From Actinokineospora xionganensis (GTDB taxonomy: Bacteria; Actinomycetota; Actinomycetes; Mycobacteriales; Pseudonocardiaceae): DNA of 64,000 nucleotides. Shown piece by piece: positions 16,476 to 25,309 of this stretch. The stretch's first letter is position 1, and each line of letters opens with the position of its first letter. The stretch is taken from the NCBI RefSeq assembly GCF_014323725.1, contig NZ_JABVED010000012.1, forward strand, positions 141,851-205,850. The letters are read 5' to 3'. The notes under the pieces were generated by a model that saw only the letters and a list, made by a program, of their open reading frames with translations, did not search any database and was not told the DNA's origin. Position numbers and translations under genes: made by a program.

Positions 16476-17905
16476 CCGTCGTGCATGTGGAGGGTCTGCG
16501 CGCCGAGACGGACACCCGGACTCTGGTCGACGAAGTGAGTTTCGCGCTGGCGGCCGGCCGGGTGCTGGCGCTGGTCGGCGAGTCGGGCAGCGGGAAGACG
16601 ACGACCGGGCTGGCGCTGCTGGGCGAGCACGCGGCCGGGGTGCGGGTCAGTGGAAGCGTGACCGTGCGCGGGAACGCGGGGTTCGTGCCGCAGCACCCGT
16701 CGGCCGCGCTCAACCCGGTCCGGCGCATCGGCGCCGTGTTCCGCGAGATCGGTGACGAAGCGGCGATCGCCACCGCGTTGCGCCGGGCCCGGGTGCCCGA
16801 GGAGTTGCTCGACCGGTACCCGCACCAGCTTTCCGGCGGGCAGCAGCAGCGGGTCGTGTTGGCGCAGGTCCTGGTGGGTGAACCAGCGGTGATCATCGCC
16901 GACGAGCCGACGACCGGCCAGGACGCCATCACCCGCGGGGAGATCGTCGCCGAGTTGGCGGAGGTCGCGCGGCAGGGTGTGGCGGTGGTGATCCTGACCC
17001 ACGACCTCGACGTGGTGCGGGCGCTGGCGGACGAGATCGTGGTCCTGCGGGCGGGCCGGGTGGTCGCCGCGGGTCCGACCGACGAGGTGCTGAACTCCCC
17101 GCGAGACGACTACACGCGGGCGCTGATCGAGGCCCAGCCCCAGATCCAGGTGCCACCGGCGGCCGTGGACCGGGAGCCTCGGCTCGACGTGCGGGAGTTG
17201 AGTGCCCGGCACCGGTCGGCCGAGGTGCTGCACGAGGTGAGCGTGGCCGCCGGGGCAGGCCAGTGCCTCGGCGTGGTCGGGCGTTCCGGCAGCGGGAAGA
17301 CCACCCTCGCCCGGTGCGTGGCGGGTCTGCATTCCACTTGGGACGGATCGATCCTCCTGGATGGCACTCCCCTGTCGCCGAGACACACGCAGCTGACGCG
17401 AGTGCAGTACGTCTTCCAGGACGCGCGAGCTTCGTTCGACGAACACCGGACGGTGCTGGACCAGATCGCCCGCACTTCGGTGCGGCTGCGGGGCGCTTCG
17501 ACGACCGAGGCGTCCGCTCTCGCGCTGGAGGAGTTGGCGAAAGTCGGGATCAGCTCGGAGACCGCCCGACGGCGACCGGCGAGCCTGTCCGGCGGCGAAC
17601 TGCAGCGGGCCGCGCTCGTCCGGGCGCTGCTGGCCCGGCCGGAGGTGCTGGTGTGCGACGAGATCACCTCCGGGCTGGACACCATCACCCAAGCAGGCCT
17701 GCTCGACCTGCTGGCGGGCTTACCCTGCACGGTCGTCCTGATCAGCCACGACCTCGGCGTCGTGTCCCGACTGGCCGACCGGATCGTCGTGCTGGACAAG
17801 GGGAAAGTCGTCGAACACGGCGACGCCCACGATGTCCTGAGCGACCCGCGGCACCCCGTGACCATCGGCCTGCTCGGCCACACCATCAAGGAAGCGCAGA
17901 AGTGA
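16472..17905 (+). CDS. ABC importer ATPase, two nucleotide-binding domains fused
   Basis: 477 residues from GTG 16472. Two complete ABC domains lie in one chain. The first has Walker A GESGSGKTT, signature LSGGQQQR and Walker B VIIADEPTT; the second has GRSGSGKTT, LSGGELQR and VLVCDEITSG. The usual DppD and DppF (about 330 residues each) are thus fused and trimmed, leaving little of the C-terminal oligopeptide-transporter extension that carries an Fe-S site in DppD-type subunits. It powers the uptake system made with the two permeases. The stop overlaps the last gene of the operon. Confidence 0.92.
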   Translation: MTVVHVEGLRAETDTRTLVDEVSFALAAGRVLALVGESGSGKTTTGLALLGEHAAGVRVSGSVTVRGNAGFVPQHPSAALNPVRRIGAVFREIGDEAAIATALRRARVPEELLDRYPHQLSGGQQQRVVLAQVLVGEPAVIIADEPTTGQDAITRGEIVAELAEVARQGVAVVILTHDLDVVRALADEIVVLRAGRVVAAGPTDEVLNSPRDDYTRALIEAQPQIQVPPAAVDREPRLDVRELSARHRSAEVLHEVSVAAGAGQCLGVVGRSGSGKTTLARCVAGLHSTWDGSILLDGTPLSPRHTQLTRVQYVFQDARASFDEHRTVLDQIARTSVRLRGASTTEASALALEELAKVGISSETARRRPASLSGGELQRAALVRALLARPEVLVCDEITSGLDTITQAGLLDLLAGLPCTVVLISHDLGVVSRLADRIVVLDKGKVVEHGDAHDVLSDPRHPVTIGLLGHTIKEAQK

Positions 17906-18432
17906 GCCCCTACGACATCCGCCAGGCCCGCGAAGCCGACCTCGACGGCGCCCGCGGCGTCATGTTCGACACCTTCTACCGCGAGTTCGGCTACGGCTAC
18001 CGCCCCGAATGGCACGCCGACGCCGTCGACCTCAAGGCGGCGTACCTGCAACCGGTGCGGCACGCCCTTTTCGTCGCGGCGAAGGACGACGAGATCGTTG
18101 CCACCACCGGGGTCCGCGCGGTCGCGCCCGCCAGCCCGCCGCACCCGGGGTGGCTGGCCGCGCGCTACGCGGGCGGGGCGACGGCGCAGCTGTTCCGGGT
18201 CTACGTGCGGCCGGAACACCGGCGGTGCGGACTGGCTCGGGAGTTGGTGCGGGTGGCTACGGAGTTCGTGGCGAACGAGCCGACGTATTCGGTGCTGTAC
18301 CTGCACACGGACACACGAGTGCCCGGAGCGGAGGCGTTCTGGCGGTCGATGGCGACGGAGGTGTACGACAACAGGGACGGCGACCCGATCGGGTTCCAGA
18401 CCGTGCACTTCGAGATCCCGCTGGGCCGCTAG
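17902..18432 (+). CDS. GNAT-family N-acetyltransferase closing the operon
   Basis: 176 residues from GTG 17902 (GTGA overlap). Acetyl-CoA loop motif FRVYVRPEHRRCGLARELV (about 95-113), preceded by beta-strand EIVATTGVRAV and followed by YLHTDTRVPGAEAFW. Members of this family acylate amines of amino acids, antibiotics or proteins. Here it may modify the operon's product or inactivate it when internal. Its last four bases (CTAG) are shared with the stop of the convergent gene at 18429. Confidence 0.82.
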   Translation: MSPYDIRQAREADLDGARGVMFDTFYREFGYGYRPEWHADAVDLKAAYLQPVRHALFVAAKDDEIVATTGVRAVAPASPPHPGWLAARYAGGATAQLFRVYVRPEHRRCGLARELVRVATEFVANEPTYSVLYLHTDTRVPGAEAFWRSMATEVYDNRDGDPIGFQTVHFEIPLGR

Positions 18433-18842
18433 CCCCGGACCACCCACACGCCATGCTCTTCGCTGGTGACCCCGAGCACCACGTGCCCGTCCAGCGCCGC
18501 CGTGACGAACTCGGGCCGACCGGGACTGGCGTGGAGCTGCTCGGCCAGCTTGGTCGCGGCGGTCAACCGGACCAGCACCCACGGCAAGCGCAGGGCGCCG
18601 GGACCGGGAGGACTGATGAGGAACGACCCGTCGTCGGAGACCAGCCCATGCTCATCGGCGAGCCTGCGCCACTCGGCGTCGACGCGGTCCAGGTCATCGT
18701 CGTCGATCTCGGCCGCGGGAACCACGTCCAGGTTGATGACGCGGCGCCAGGCCTGCTCCGGCAGCAGGCCGCCCGCGGACTCCGCGGTGCCGACGAGCTC
18801 AAGACCGGCGGAGCGGAGCATGGCCGCACGTCGGTCATCCAT
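18429..18842 (-). CDS. Conserved-looking protein of unknown function
   Basis: 137 residues, ATG 18842 chosen for the GGGGAG eight bases ahead; a longer frame beginning at 19013 runs through the terminator hairpin and is rejected. No signal, no membrane helix, acidic middle (EIDDDDLDRVDAEW) and a C-terminal beta-rich half (GHVVLGVTSEEHGVWVV). I do not recognise the family. It lies downstream of valS but beyond a strong terminator, and it ends against the GNAT gene stop to stop. Confidence 0.6.
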   Translation of the reverse strand: MDDRRAAMLRSAGLELVGTAESAGGLLPEQAWRRVINLDVVPAAEIDDDDLDRVDAEWRRLADEHGLVSDDGSFLISPPGPGALRLPWVLVRLTAATKLAEQLHASPGRPEFVTAALDGHVVLGVTSEEHGVWVVRG

Positions 18843-18902
18843 CAACGGATCTCCCCGGTCATCCGAAGAAGTCGAGCATCTGGCTGACGAGGCATCGCAG
18901 GA

Positions 18903-18936
18903 CCACCCCACGATCGCGGCGGCGATCGTGGGGTGG
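18903..18936. terminator. Perfect 15-bp stem terminator behind valS
   Basis: CCACCCCACGATCGC (18903-18917) pairs without a mismatch with 18922-18936 across a four-base loop. It stands 16 bases beyond the valS stop. Actinomycete terminators often lack a U-tract, as here. Being symmetrical, it may also stop plus-strand read-through from the metallophore-type operon. Confidence 0.8.
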
Positions 18937-18951
18937 TTCGTAGCAGTGGGG

Positions 18952-21588
18952 TCAGCTCGCGGGCAGGGCGGCGATCCGGGCGGTGATGCGCTCGATCTCC
19001 GCTGCCGCCACATCCCGGCGCCCCTGGATCTTCGCCACCACGTCCGCGGGCGCCTTGTCCGTGAACTTGGGGTTGCCGAGCTTGGCCTCGCACTGGGCGA
19101 GTTCCTTCTCCGCCGCCGTCAGGTCCTTGGTGAGGCGCTTGCGTTCCGCGGCCAGGTCGACCGTGCCGGACAGGTCCAGTTCCACCGTCACCGTGCCGCC
19201 CGGCAGCGGGACCTCGAGGGACGCGCTCGGTTCGAACGCCTCGCCCGGGGCTTCGAGGCGGGCCAGGGCCGTCACGGCGGCAGCGTGCGCCGACAGACCC
19301 GCACCGTCCACACCGGACAGTCGGGCCGGGACCTTCTGGCCGGGCTTGAGACCCTGGTCGGCGCGGAAGCGGCGGATCTCGGTGATCAGCTTCTGCACGC
19401 CCTCGACCCGGCGGGTGGCGTCCGGGTCCGGAGCGGCGCCGGAGGTCGTGGGCCAGTCGGTGATGACGATGGATTCCTTGCCCGTCAACGACTTCCAGAG
19501 GACCTCGGTGACGAACGGGATGACCGGGTGCAGCAGCCGCAGGACCTTGTCGAGCACGTGCCCGAGGACCGCCCGGGTCGCGTCCGCGCGGGCGCCGCCC
19601 TCGGCGATCTGGACCTTCGCCAGCTCCAGGTACCAGTCGCAGTACAGGTCCCACGTGAAGTGGTAGAGGGCGTCGCAGAGCTTGGCGAACTGGAAGTCGT
19701 CGAACAGGGTGTCCACTTCGGACACCAGGGCGTCGACCTCGTCGAGGATCCAGCGGTCGGCGTCGGTCAGCTCCGCCCGGTCCGGCACGTCGACCGCCGT
19801 GGTGGCGCCGTTCATCAGGGCGAAGCGGCTGGCGTTCCACAGCTTCGTGCAGAAGTTGCGGGAACCGCCCGCCCACTCCTCGGCGAGCGCCATATCGCTG
19901 CCGGGGTTCGCGCCGCGGGCCAGGGTGAAGCGGGTGGCGTCGGCGCCGAAGCGGTCGAGCCAGTCGAGCGGGTCGATGACGTTGCCGCGCGACTTGGACA
20001 TCTTCTTGCCCTGCGCGTCACGGATCAATCCGTGCAGGTAGATGTGGTCGAACGGCTGCACGCCGTCCATCGCGTACAGACCGAACATCATCATCCGGGC
20101 GACCCAGAAGAAGAGGATGTCGTAGCCGGTCGACAGGACGCTGGTCGGATAGAACTTCGCCAGATCCGAGGTTTGCACCGGCCAGCCGAGCGTGGAGATC
20201 GGCCACAGGGCCGAGGAGAACCAGGTGTCGAGGACGTCGGGATCCTGCGTCCAGCCCTCACCGGTGGGCGGCTCCTCGTCGGGGCCGACGCAGACCACCT
20301 TGTCGTTGGGGCCGTACCAAACCGGGATGCGGTGACCCCACCACAGCTGGCGCGAGATCGTCCAGTCGTGCATGTTGTCGACCCAGTCGAAGTAGCGCTT
20401 GGCCAGCTCCGGCGGGTGCACCTCGGTGCGGCCGTCGCGCACGGCGTCGCCCGCGGCCTGCGCGAGCGGCTGGACGTTGACCCACCACTGCATCGACAGC
20501 CGCGGCTCGACGACCGTGTCGCAGCGCGAGCAGTGGCCGACCGAGTGCAGGTACGGCCTCTTCTCAGCGACGATCCGTCCCTCGGCGCGCAGCGCGGCGA
20601 CGACAGCGGGCCGCGCCTCGAAGCGATCGAGGCCCAGGAACGGGCCGTGCGCGGTGATGACCGCGGCCTCGTCCATGATCGTGACGGACGGCAGGCTGTG
20701 CCGCTGCCCGATCTCGAAGTCGTTGGGGTCGTGCGCGGGGGTGACCTTGACCGCGCCGGTCCCGAACTCCGGGTCGACGTGCTCGTCGCCGACGATCGGG
20801 ATCTCGCGCCCGGTCAGCGGCAGCACGACGTAGGTGCCGATGAGGTGCTTGTAGCGCTCGTCCTCGGGGTGCACGGCCACGGCGGTGTCGCCGAGCATCG
20901 TCTCCGCGCGGGTGGTCGCGACGACGATGGCGTTGTCGCCCTCGCCATAGCGGATCGAGACCAGCTCGCCCTCGTCGTCGGAGTGGTCGACCTCGATGTC
21001 CGACAGTGCGGTGCGGCAGCGCGGGCACCAGTTGATGATGCGCTCGGCCCGGTAGATCAGGCCGTCCTCGAACAGCTTCTTGAAGATCGTCTGCACCGCG
21101 CGGGACAGGCCCTCGTCCATGGTGAACCGCTCACGGGTCCAGTCGATGCCGTCGCCGAGGCGGCGCATCTGGTCGAGGATCTTGCCGCCGTACTCGGCCT
21201 TCCACTCCCACACGCGCTCGACGAACTTCTCCCGGCCCAGGTCGTGCCGCGAGAGGCCCTCGCCCGCGAGCTGGCGCTCGACGACGTTCTGCGTCGCGAT
21301 GCCCGCGTGGTCCATGCCGGGCAGCCACAGCACCTCGAAGCCCTGCATCCGCTTGCGGCGGGTCAGCGCGTCCATGACCGTGTGGTTGAGCGCGTGGCCC
21401 ATGTGCAGGCTGCCGGTGACGTTCGGCGGGGGCAGCACGATCGTGAACGGCGGCTTGTCGCTCGAGGCGTCGGCGGTGAAGTAACCGGCGTCTACCCAGC
21501 CCTGGTACAGCTCCGCCTCTACCGCGGCAGGCTCCCAGGCCTGCGGGAGGTCGGTGGTCTGCATGGCTGGGGTCTGAGTCACGTTCAA
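18952..21588 (-). CDS. valS: Valyl-tRNA synthetase
   Basis: 878 residues. Class I signature HMGH in GSLHMGHAL (62-65) and KMSKS in [10 protein letters not shown]; editing domain between them ([20 protein letters not shown]); a C-terminal coiled coil from about residue 810 ([18 protein letters not shown]). It charges tRNA-Val in the cytoplasm. The start is not settled: TTG 21588, GTG 21582 and ATG 21564 are all in frame and none has a clear ribosome site. In mycobacteria folC follows immediately; here the next genes downstream are the hypothetical gene and the accessory operon. Confidence 0.97.
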   Translation of the reverse strand: MNVTQTPAMQTTDLPQAWEPAAVEAELYQGWVDAGYFTADASSDKPPFTIVLPPPNVTGSLHMGHALNHTVMDALTRRKRMQGFEVLWLPGMDHAGIATQNVVERQLAGEGLSRHDLGREKFVERVWEWKAEYGGKILDQMRRLGDGIDWTRERFTMDEGLSRAVQTIFKKLFEDGLIYRAERIINWCPRCRTALSDIEVDHSDDEGELVSIRYGEGDNAIVVATTRAETMLGDTAVAVHPEDERYKHLIGTYVVLPLTGREIPIVGDEHVDPEFGTGAVKVTPAHDPNDFEIGQRHSLPSVTIMDEAAVITAHGPFLGLDRFEARPAVVAALRAEGRIVAEKRPYLHSVGHCSRCDTVVEPRLSMQWWVNVQPLAQAAGDAVRDGRTEVHPPELAKRYFDWVDNMHDWTISRQLWWGHRIPVWYGPNDKVVCVGPDEEPPTGEGWTQDPDVLDTWFSSALWPISTLGWPVQTSDLAKFYPTSVLSTGYDILFFWVARMMMFGLYAMDGVQPFDHIYLHGLIRDAQGKKMSKSRGNVIDPLDWLDRFGADATRFTLARGANPGSDMALAEEWAGGSRNFCTKLWNASRFALMNGATTAVDVPDRAELTDADRWILDEVDALVSEVDTLFDDFQFAKLCDALYHFTWDLYCDWYLELAKVQIAEGGARADATRAVLGHVLDKVLRLLHPVIPFVTEVLWKSLTGKESIVITDWPTTSGAAPDPDATRRVEGVQKLITEIRRFRADQGLKPGQKVPARLSGVDGAGLSAHAAAVTALARLEAPGEAFEPSASLEVPLPGGTVTVELDLSGTVDLAAERKRLTKDLTAAEKELAQCEAKLGNPKFTDKAPADVVAKIQGRRDVAAAEIERITARIAALPAS

Positions 21589-21719
21589 GAGTCTACGAAT
21601 GTCGGTAACGGCCGGTCGAAGCGGGCATTGAGCCGATCAGCGGTACCTACATCCGGACGTCATCTCGACGGCACTGCGACGTCACCGCCACGCCTTTCGG
21701 CCGGTCTAGCGTCCGCGCC

Positions 21720-22472
21720 ATGCGGAGGGTCCCGGTCGGCGCGGTGGTGCTAGCCGGCGCCATGGTCTTCATGTTCATCCTGACGAACCTGGCGGGCTGG
21801 TTCGGCGACGGCGCCCCACGCGAGACCGTGGCCGCCGACCCCGCGCGACCCTTCGTCGGCACCCCCGCCCAGGACTGGGCCGACGGCGAGGCCGGGATCG
21901 TGATCCCCCCGGTCGAGGCGGTCGGCACCCACTCGACCGAGGCGATCGCCGACGCCTACGCCCGTGCCCGCGATGTGGTGGCGGCGGCGATGCTGGAACC
22001 CGCGGTGATCATGGGCGTGGACTACGAGCCCTACCTGCGGCTGTTCGCCGCGGGCGACCAGGAGAGCCTGCGCGCGGTCCTGGCCGACCCCGAGCGGGTC
22101 GATCGCTTCGTGGTGCGGCTCGGCCCGGACACAACCCTGCTGCCGGTGCCGCCGAAGGTTCGGGGCCGGATGTGGGCGGAGTCGGGCGGAACCGGGAAGC
22201 TGCTGGTCAAGACCCGATTCGTGGTGGTCTACCCGCTGCACACCGACGACGGCCCGCAGGTCCAGGTCGCCCGCCTGGACATGGACCTCACCGTCGTGGG
22301 CGAGGGCAGGCCCATGGCCGACCGGGGTGTCTGGCTCAACGAGACCCAGGGCTACCCGGCCGAATGCGGCCACCCAAGCGGCGTCAGCGCCATGACGGGC
22401 GGAGTGGGCCTTCCGGACGCGCTCTTCGACCCCGATCGGCCTATTGGATCCGAGTCGTCCTGCCCTCGATGA
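21720..22472 (+). CDS. Membrane-anchored protein, family member 2
   Basis: 250 residues. N-terminal hydrophobic segment (about 5-26) acting as signal anchor, then an outer domain sharing RPFVGTPAQDWADGEAGIV, AIADAYARARDVVAAAMLEP, LLPVPPKVRGRMW and VKTRFVVVYPLHTD with the products at 497 and 22627. It lacks the basic cytoplasmic segment seen in the other two. Its C-terminus (GYPAECGHPSG, ESSCPR) keeps a pair of cysteines also present near the ends of its paralogues, perhaps a disulfide. Function unknown. Confidence 0.78.
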   Translation: MRRVPVGAVVLAGAMVFMFILTNLAGWFGDGAPRETVAADPARPFVGTPAQDWADGEAGIVIPPVEAVGTHSTEAIADAYARARDVVAAAMLEPAVIMGVDYEPYLRLFAAGDQESLRAVLADPERVDRFVVRLGPDTTLLPVPPKVRGRMWAESGGTGKLLVKTRFVVVYPLHTDDGPQVQVARLDMDLTVVGEGRPMADRGVWLNETQGYPAECGHPSGVSAMTGGVGLPDALFDPDRPIGSESSCPR

Positions 22473-22626
22473 CCGCTGGTCTGGCTTCGACCGCCGTTCA
22501 CCGCAAGGCACGTTCGGCTGGTGGGCGCGTTGCTAACACCACCCGTTGACACATCGATGTGGTGAGCACAGACAGTCGTCAGTCGACCCAGACCGGGAAC
22601 GGTGCTGGAGCGCCCTTGGGGGGCCG

Positions 22627-23595
22627 GTGGATCAACGGGAGTTCGGCGATCACGCGGCATTGAGAGACGCCGAGTGGCGCGACCGTGTGCGGGCGTCGGC
22701 TCGGGCCGACGTTCGGGCGATGGTGCGGGCAACCCGCAGGCGCAAGCTGGAGCGCTGGCTCGTCACCTCCATGGTGCTCGTGGCGATCGTCGCCGTGCTG
22801 ATGCTGATGGTGCGCGTCGGCATGTTCGACAAGGTGCTCGCCAAGACCGAGGACCCGACCGCGGCAGCCGCCGCGCCGGTCATCTCCGACCGTCTCATCG
22901 CCGACTCCGACCGACCGTTCGACCACACCCCGGCCTCGGGCTGGGCCGACGGCGGCGCGGGAATCCTGGTGCCGCCCGCGATGCAGATCGGCGAGTTCAC
23001 CAAGGAGCAGGTCGCCTCGGCGACCGCATTGGTCCGTGACGCCCTGGTGGCCAGCAGGCTCGAACCCCGGCTGCTCGTCGAGCACGACCCGTCCCGCTAC
23101 CTGTCCCTGCTCGCGCCGGACGCGCGCAAGCAGCTGGCGCCGCTGTTCGGCTCCGGCAACGAGCCGCAGGCCCAGGCCCTGGTGAGCCTGGTGTCGAAGG
23201 GCAGCCCGCTGCTGCCGGTCGAGCCGAAGGTCAACGGCCGGATGTGGGCCGAGGCCGGTGGGCCGGGTGAGCTGGTGGTGCACACCAACTATGTCTTCGC
23301 GTACGCCTTCGACGGGCCCAAGTCGAGCGACCCGATGGACCGGGTCGTCGTGGTCCGCGCGGAGGTCGACTACGTGCTGCGCACCGGTGGCCGGTGGACC
23401 GCGGGCAGCCAGGGCCTCTGGTACGGCGGCGTCGGCGGCTACGGCTATTCCATCTCGTGCGTGGAGTACAAGAAGGGCTTCCTCGCCCCGGCGTTCCGCG
23501 ACGGCGACAAGATCCACCGGGTCCCCCGCCGCGACCGCGACACCTACTTCGACCCCACCGCTCCCCTGCCCGCCGAGAGCGGCTGCCCCACCTGA
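22627..23595 (+). CDS. Membrane-anchored protein, family member 3
   Basis: 322 residues from GTG 22627. This start gives exactly 17 residues up to the conserved EW, as in the paralogue at 497 (DHPDLNDQEW versus DHAALRDAEW), and has GGGGGG ahead. The TTG at 22546 belongs to a TTGACA hexamer that looks like a -35 element, so I reject it as a start. Basic segment, one membrane helix (about 45-65), then the shared outer domain (SGWADGGAGI, LLPVEPKVNGRMW, VHTNYVFAYAF, SGCPT). Its stop abuts a long inverted repeat. Confidence 0.8.
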   Translation: MDQREFGDHAALRDAEWRDRVRASARADVRAMVRATRRRKLERWLVTSMVLVAIVAVLMLMVRVGMFDKVLAKTEDPTAAAAAPVISDRLIADSDRPFDHTPASGWADGGAGILVPPAMQIGEFTKEQVASATALVRDALVASRLEPRLLVEHDPSRYLSLLAPDARKQLAPLFGSGNEPQAQALVSLVSKGSPLLPVEPKVNGRMWAEAGGPGELVVHTNYVFAYAFDGPKSSDPMDRVVVVRAEVDYVLRTGGRWTAGSQGLWYGGVGGYGYSISCVEYKKGFLAPAFRDGDKIHRVPRRDRDTYFDPTAPLPAESGCPT

Positions 23596-23683
23596 CCCGC
23601 GAGTCCCCACCTCCCGACAGTGAGTTCCCATTTCGCTCCCGCCTGAACTGGGAACTCACGGTCGGGAGGTGGGGACTCGCGGG
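23596..23683. repeat. Long inverted repeat IR1 (35-bp arms)
   Basis: Arms 23596-23630 and 23649-23683 pair at 34 of 35 positions around an 18-base loop. Each arm contains GAGTCCCCACCTCCCGACAG followed by TGAGTTCCCA, two copies of a module beginning GAGTYC. It lies between convergent genes. The stop and the last seven or so codons of the minus-strand gene are inside the right arm. Probably a bidirectional terminator; see the related IR2 and IR3. Confidence 0.85.
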
Positions 23684-25059
23684 AGGATCGCGGACTGGAC
23701 GTGGTCGAAACCGAGGGCGGACTTGAGATCGCCGTCGAGGAACGCCTGCTCCGGGACGGCGACCGTGCGGCCCGCGGTGGGTTCGAAGACCAGCAGCACA
23801 CCGCGCTCGTGCGCGACGACCAGGACGTAGTGGCGCGGGACGATCCCGCCGACCAGCAGCGGCACCGGCAGGCCCTGGTCGACCGCGGCCAACACCTCGC
23901 GCAGCGTGCGGGAGATCTCGCGGCGGTCGGTGTCGTCGACCAGCCGCCAGTCGTACCGGGTGCCGAGGTGTCGGGTCAGGTAGGCGGCGACGCCCTTGGG
24001 TGAGGTGCCGACCGCCCGCGGGTAGACGACGTTCGTCTGCTTGTGGACCACCGCGCGCTCGGCGGCGAACGCGGGCTGGAAGTCGTCGCGGGTGAGGGCC
24101 AGCGCGTACACCGGGTCATGTTCCGCGCGGGCCACGATGAGGACCGTGGTGCCGCAGGTCGTGGCCTCGTACTGGCGCACGGCGACGCCCATCCGGCTCT
24201 GCGCGGCCTCGTCGCCCCGGTCGACCAGCGACAGGTGCGACCGCAGCCAGGTCTCGTCCCGGCCGCGGATGGCCTCGGCGAACCCGCGCAGCACCTCGAC
24301 GCCGTGGCCCGCCCCGACCGCCTTGAACAGCCACGCGCGCTCCGCCTCGGCGGACGCCGACGCCAGCAGCTCGGCCACCTCCGCCGACTTCGCCGCGCCC
24401 AACCGGGCGAGCTGGCTCAGCCCGAACAGGCCAGGGTCGAACCGGGCCGACTCCAGCCCGATGTCGGCCAGTGCGACCGCGTCCCTCGGGGACAGCCCGC
24501 CCTCGACCGCGGCGGCGGCACGGGCGGCGCCACGCAGGTCGTTGAGCCTGCCCGCGGCGCGGTCGGCGGCGGTCAGGGCGTCGGTGTAAACGGCAACGCA
24601 GCCGCTGATCAGGTCGCCGACGACTCCGACCAGCTGCGCGATCCCGACCGGGTCCGGCATCGGCACGGAGCCGACATGGGTGGCGTCGTGCGCGGCCGCG
24701 GCGAGGGCCTGGTGGAGTTCGGTGTGCCTGCGCTGGTGTTCGCGCACGGAGGTGGCGAGGTCGGCGAGGGTGTCGCCGGTGGCGGTCAGCGTTGCCGCCA
24801 CCCGGTCGAGGACACGGCCGGTCGCGGGGAGCGGTTCAGTCCCCAGAGCGGCCACCTGGGACCCCAGCGGGGTCAGCGATGCGCCTGCCGCCCGGTAGGC
24901 GGCGGCGAGGGCCTCCAGGGCGTCCGGGTCGCCGGGTGGGGGCTCCTTGATCTCGTTGACCACGCCCGCCACGACGCTCACCAGCTTGACCGGGTTGAGC
25001 ATCGCGCCCAGGTCGTTGAGGTTGCGCACCAGCGACGTGAGCTGCACCGGTCCGCTCAC
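23656..25059 (-). CDS. Large helical protein with a C39-like cysteine peptidase domain
   Basis: 467 residues from GTG 25059, overlapping the stop of the small upstream gene. The N-terminal half is Ala-rich and helical (about 1-190: RNLNDLGAMLNPVKLV, LADLATSVREHQRRHTELHQALA), resembling the helical heads of polymorphic-toxin or type VII-linked proteins. The C-terminal part looks like a papain-fold peptidase: nucleophile region EATTCGTTVLIVA, then IVPRHYVLVVAHE with the histidine, and VFEPTAG. No secretion signal is seen. Function is inferred from motif spacing; I could not test it against the C39 profile. Confidence 0.6.
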   Translation of the reverse strand: MSGPVQLTSLVRNLNDLGAMLNPVKLVSVVAGVVNEIKEPPPGDPDALEALAAAYRAAGASLTPLGSQVAALGTEPLPATGRVLDRVAATLTATGDTLADLATSVREHQRRHTELHQALAAAAHDATHVGSVPMPDPVGIAQLVGVVGDLISGCVAVYTDALTAADRAAGRLNDLRGAARAAAAVEGGLSPRDAVALADIGLESARFDPGLFGLSQLARLGAAKSAEVAELLASASAEAERAWLFKAVGAGHGVEVLRGFAEAIRGRDETWLRSHLSLVDRGDEAAQSRMGVAVRQYEATTCGTTVLIVARAEHDPVYALALTRDDFQPAFAAERAVVHKQTNVVYPRAVGTSPKGVAAYLTRHLGTRYDWRLVDDTDRREISRTLREVLAAVDQGLPVPLLVGGIVPRHYVLVVAHERGVLLVFEPTAGRTVAVPEQAFLDGDLKSALGFDHVQSAILPRVPTSRP

Positions 25060-25238
25060 TGGGCACCGTCCAAGACCGCGAGGCAGGCGTCGAGCTCGGC
25101 GAGCAACGCGGACCGCAACCCGGCGTAGGCGTCGGCGGCGGGCGCGGACCCGCAAGCGGCGCCACCACCGCGGGTGGCGGCCTCGAACGCCTCGCGGGCC
25201 TGCCGCAGGGCGGCGGCCAGGTCGTCGGCAGTGGGCAT
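25056..25238 (-). CDS. Small helical protein coupled to the peptidase gene
   Basis: 60 residues, ATG 25238 with a near-perfect AGGAGG seven bases ahead. Alanine-rich, two predicted helices (DDLAAALRQAREAFEAAT and DAYAGLRSALLAELDACLAVL) separated by a glycine-rich turn. Size and shape recall WXG100-type partners but no W-x-G is present. Its stop overlaps the start of the peptidase gene, so the two products are likely made in a fixed ratio and may interact. Confidence 0.6.
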   Translation of the reverse strand: MPTADDLAAALRQAREAFEAATRGGGAACGSAPAADAYAGLRSALLAELDACLAVLDGAQ

Positions 25239-25309
25239 CCGTCGCCTCCTCGCGTGACTTACGCACCGACCGTATGGCATCCGTACCCCAGGGGGCAGAG
25301 GATGGGCGC

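Noticed and set aside
18466..21753. 1095-residue plus-strand frame opposite valS
   Set aside because: Rich in Val/Gly/Ala/Arg/Asp with no motif; it is the complement of valS.
22546..22626. TTG 22546 as start of the third family member
   Set aside because: It is part of a TTGACA hexamer. The GTG at 22627 aligns exactly with the paralogue at 497.
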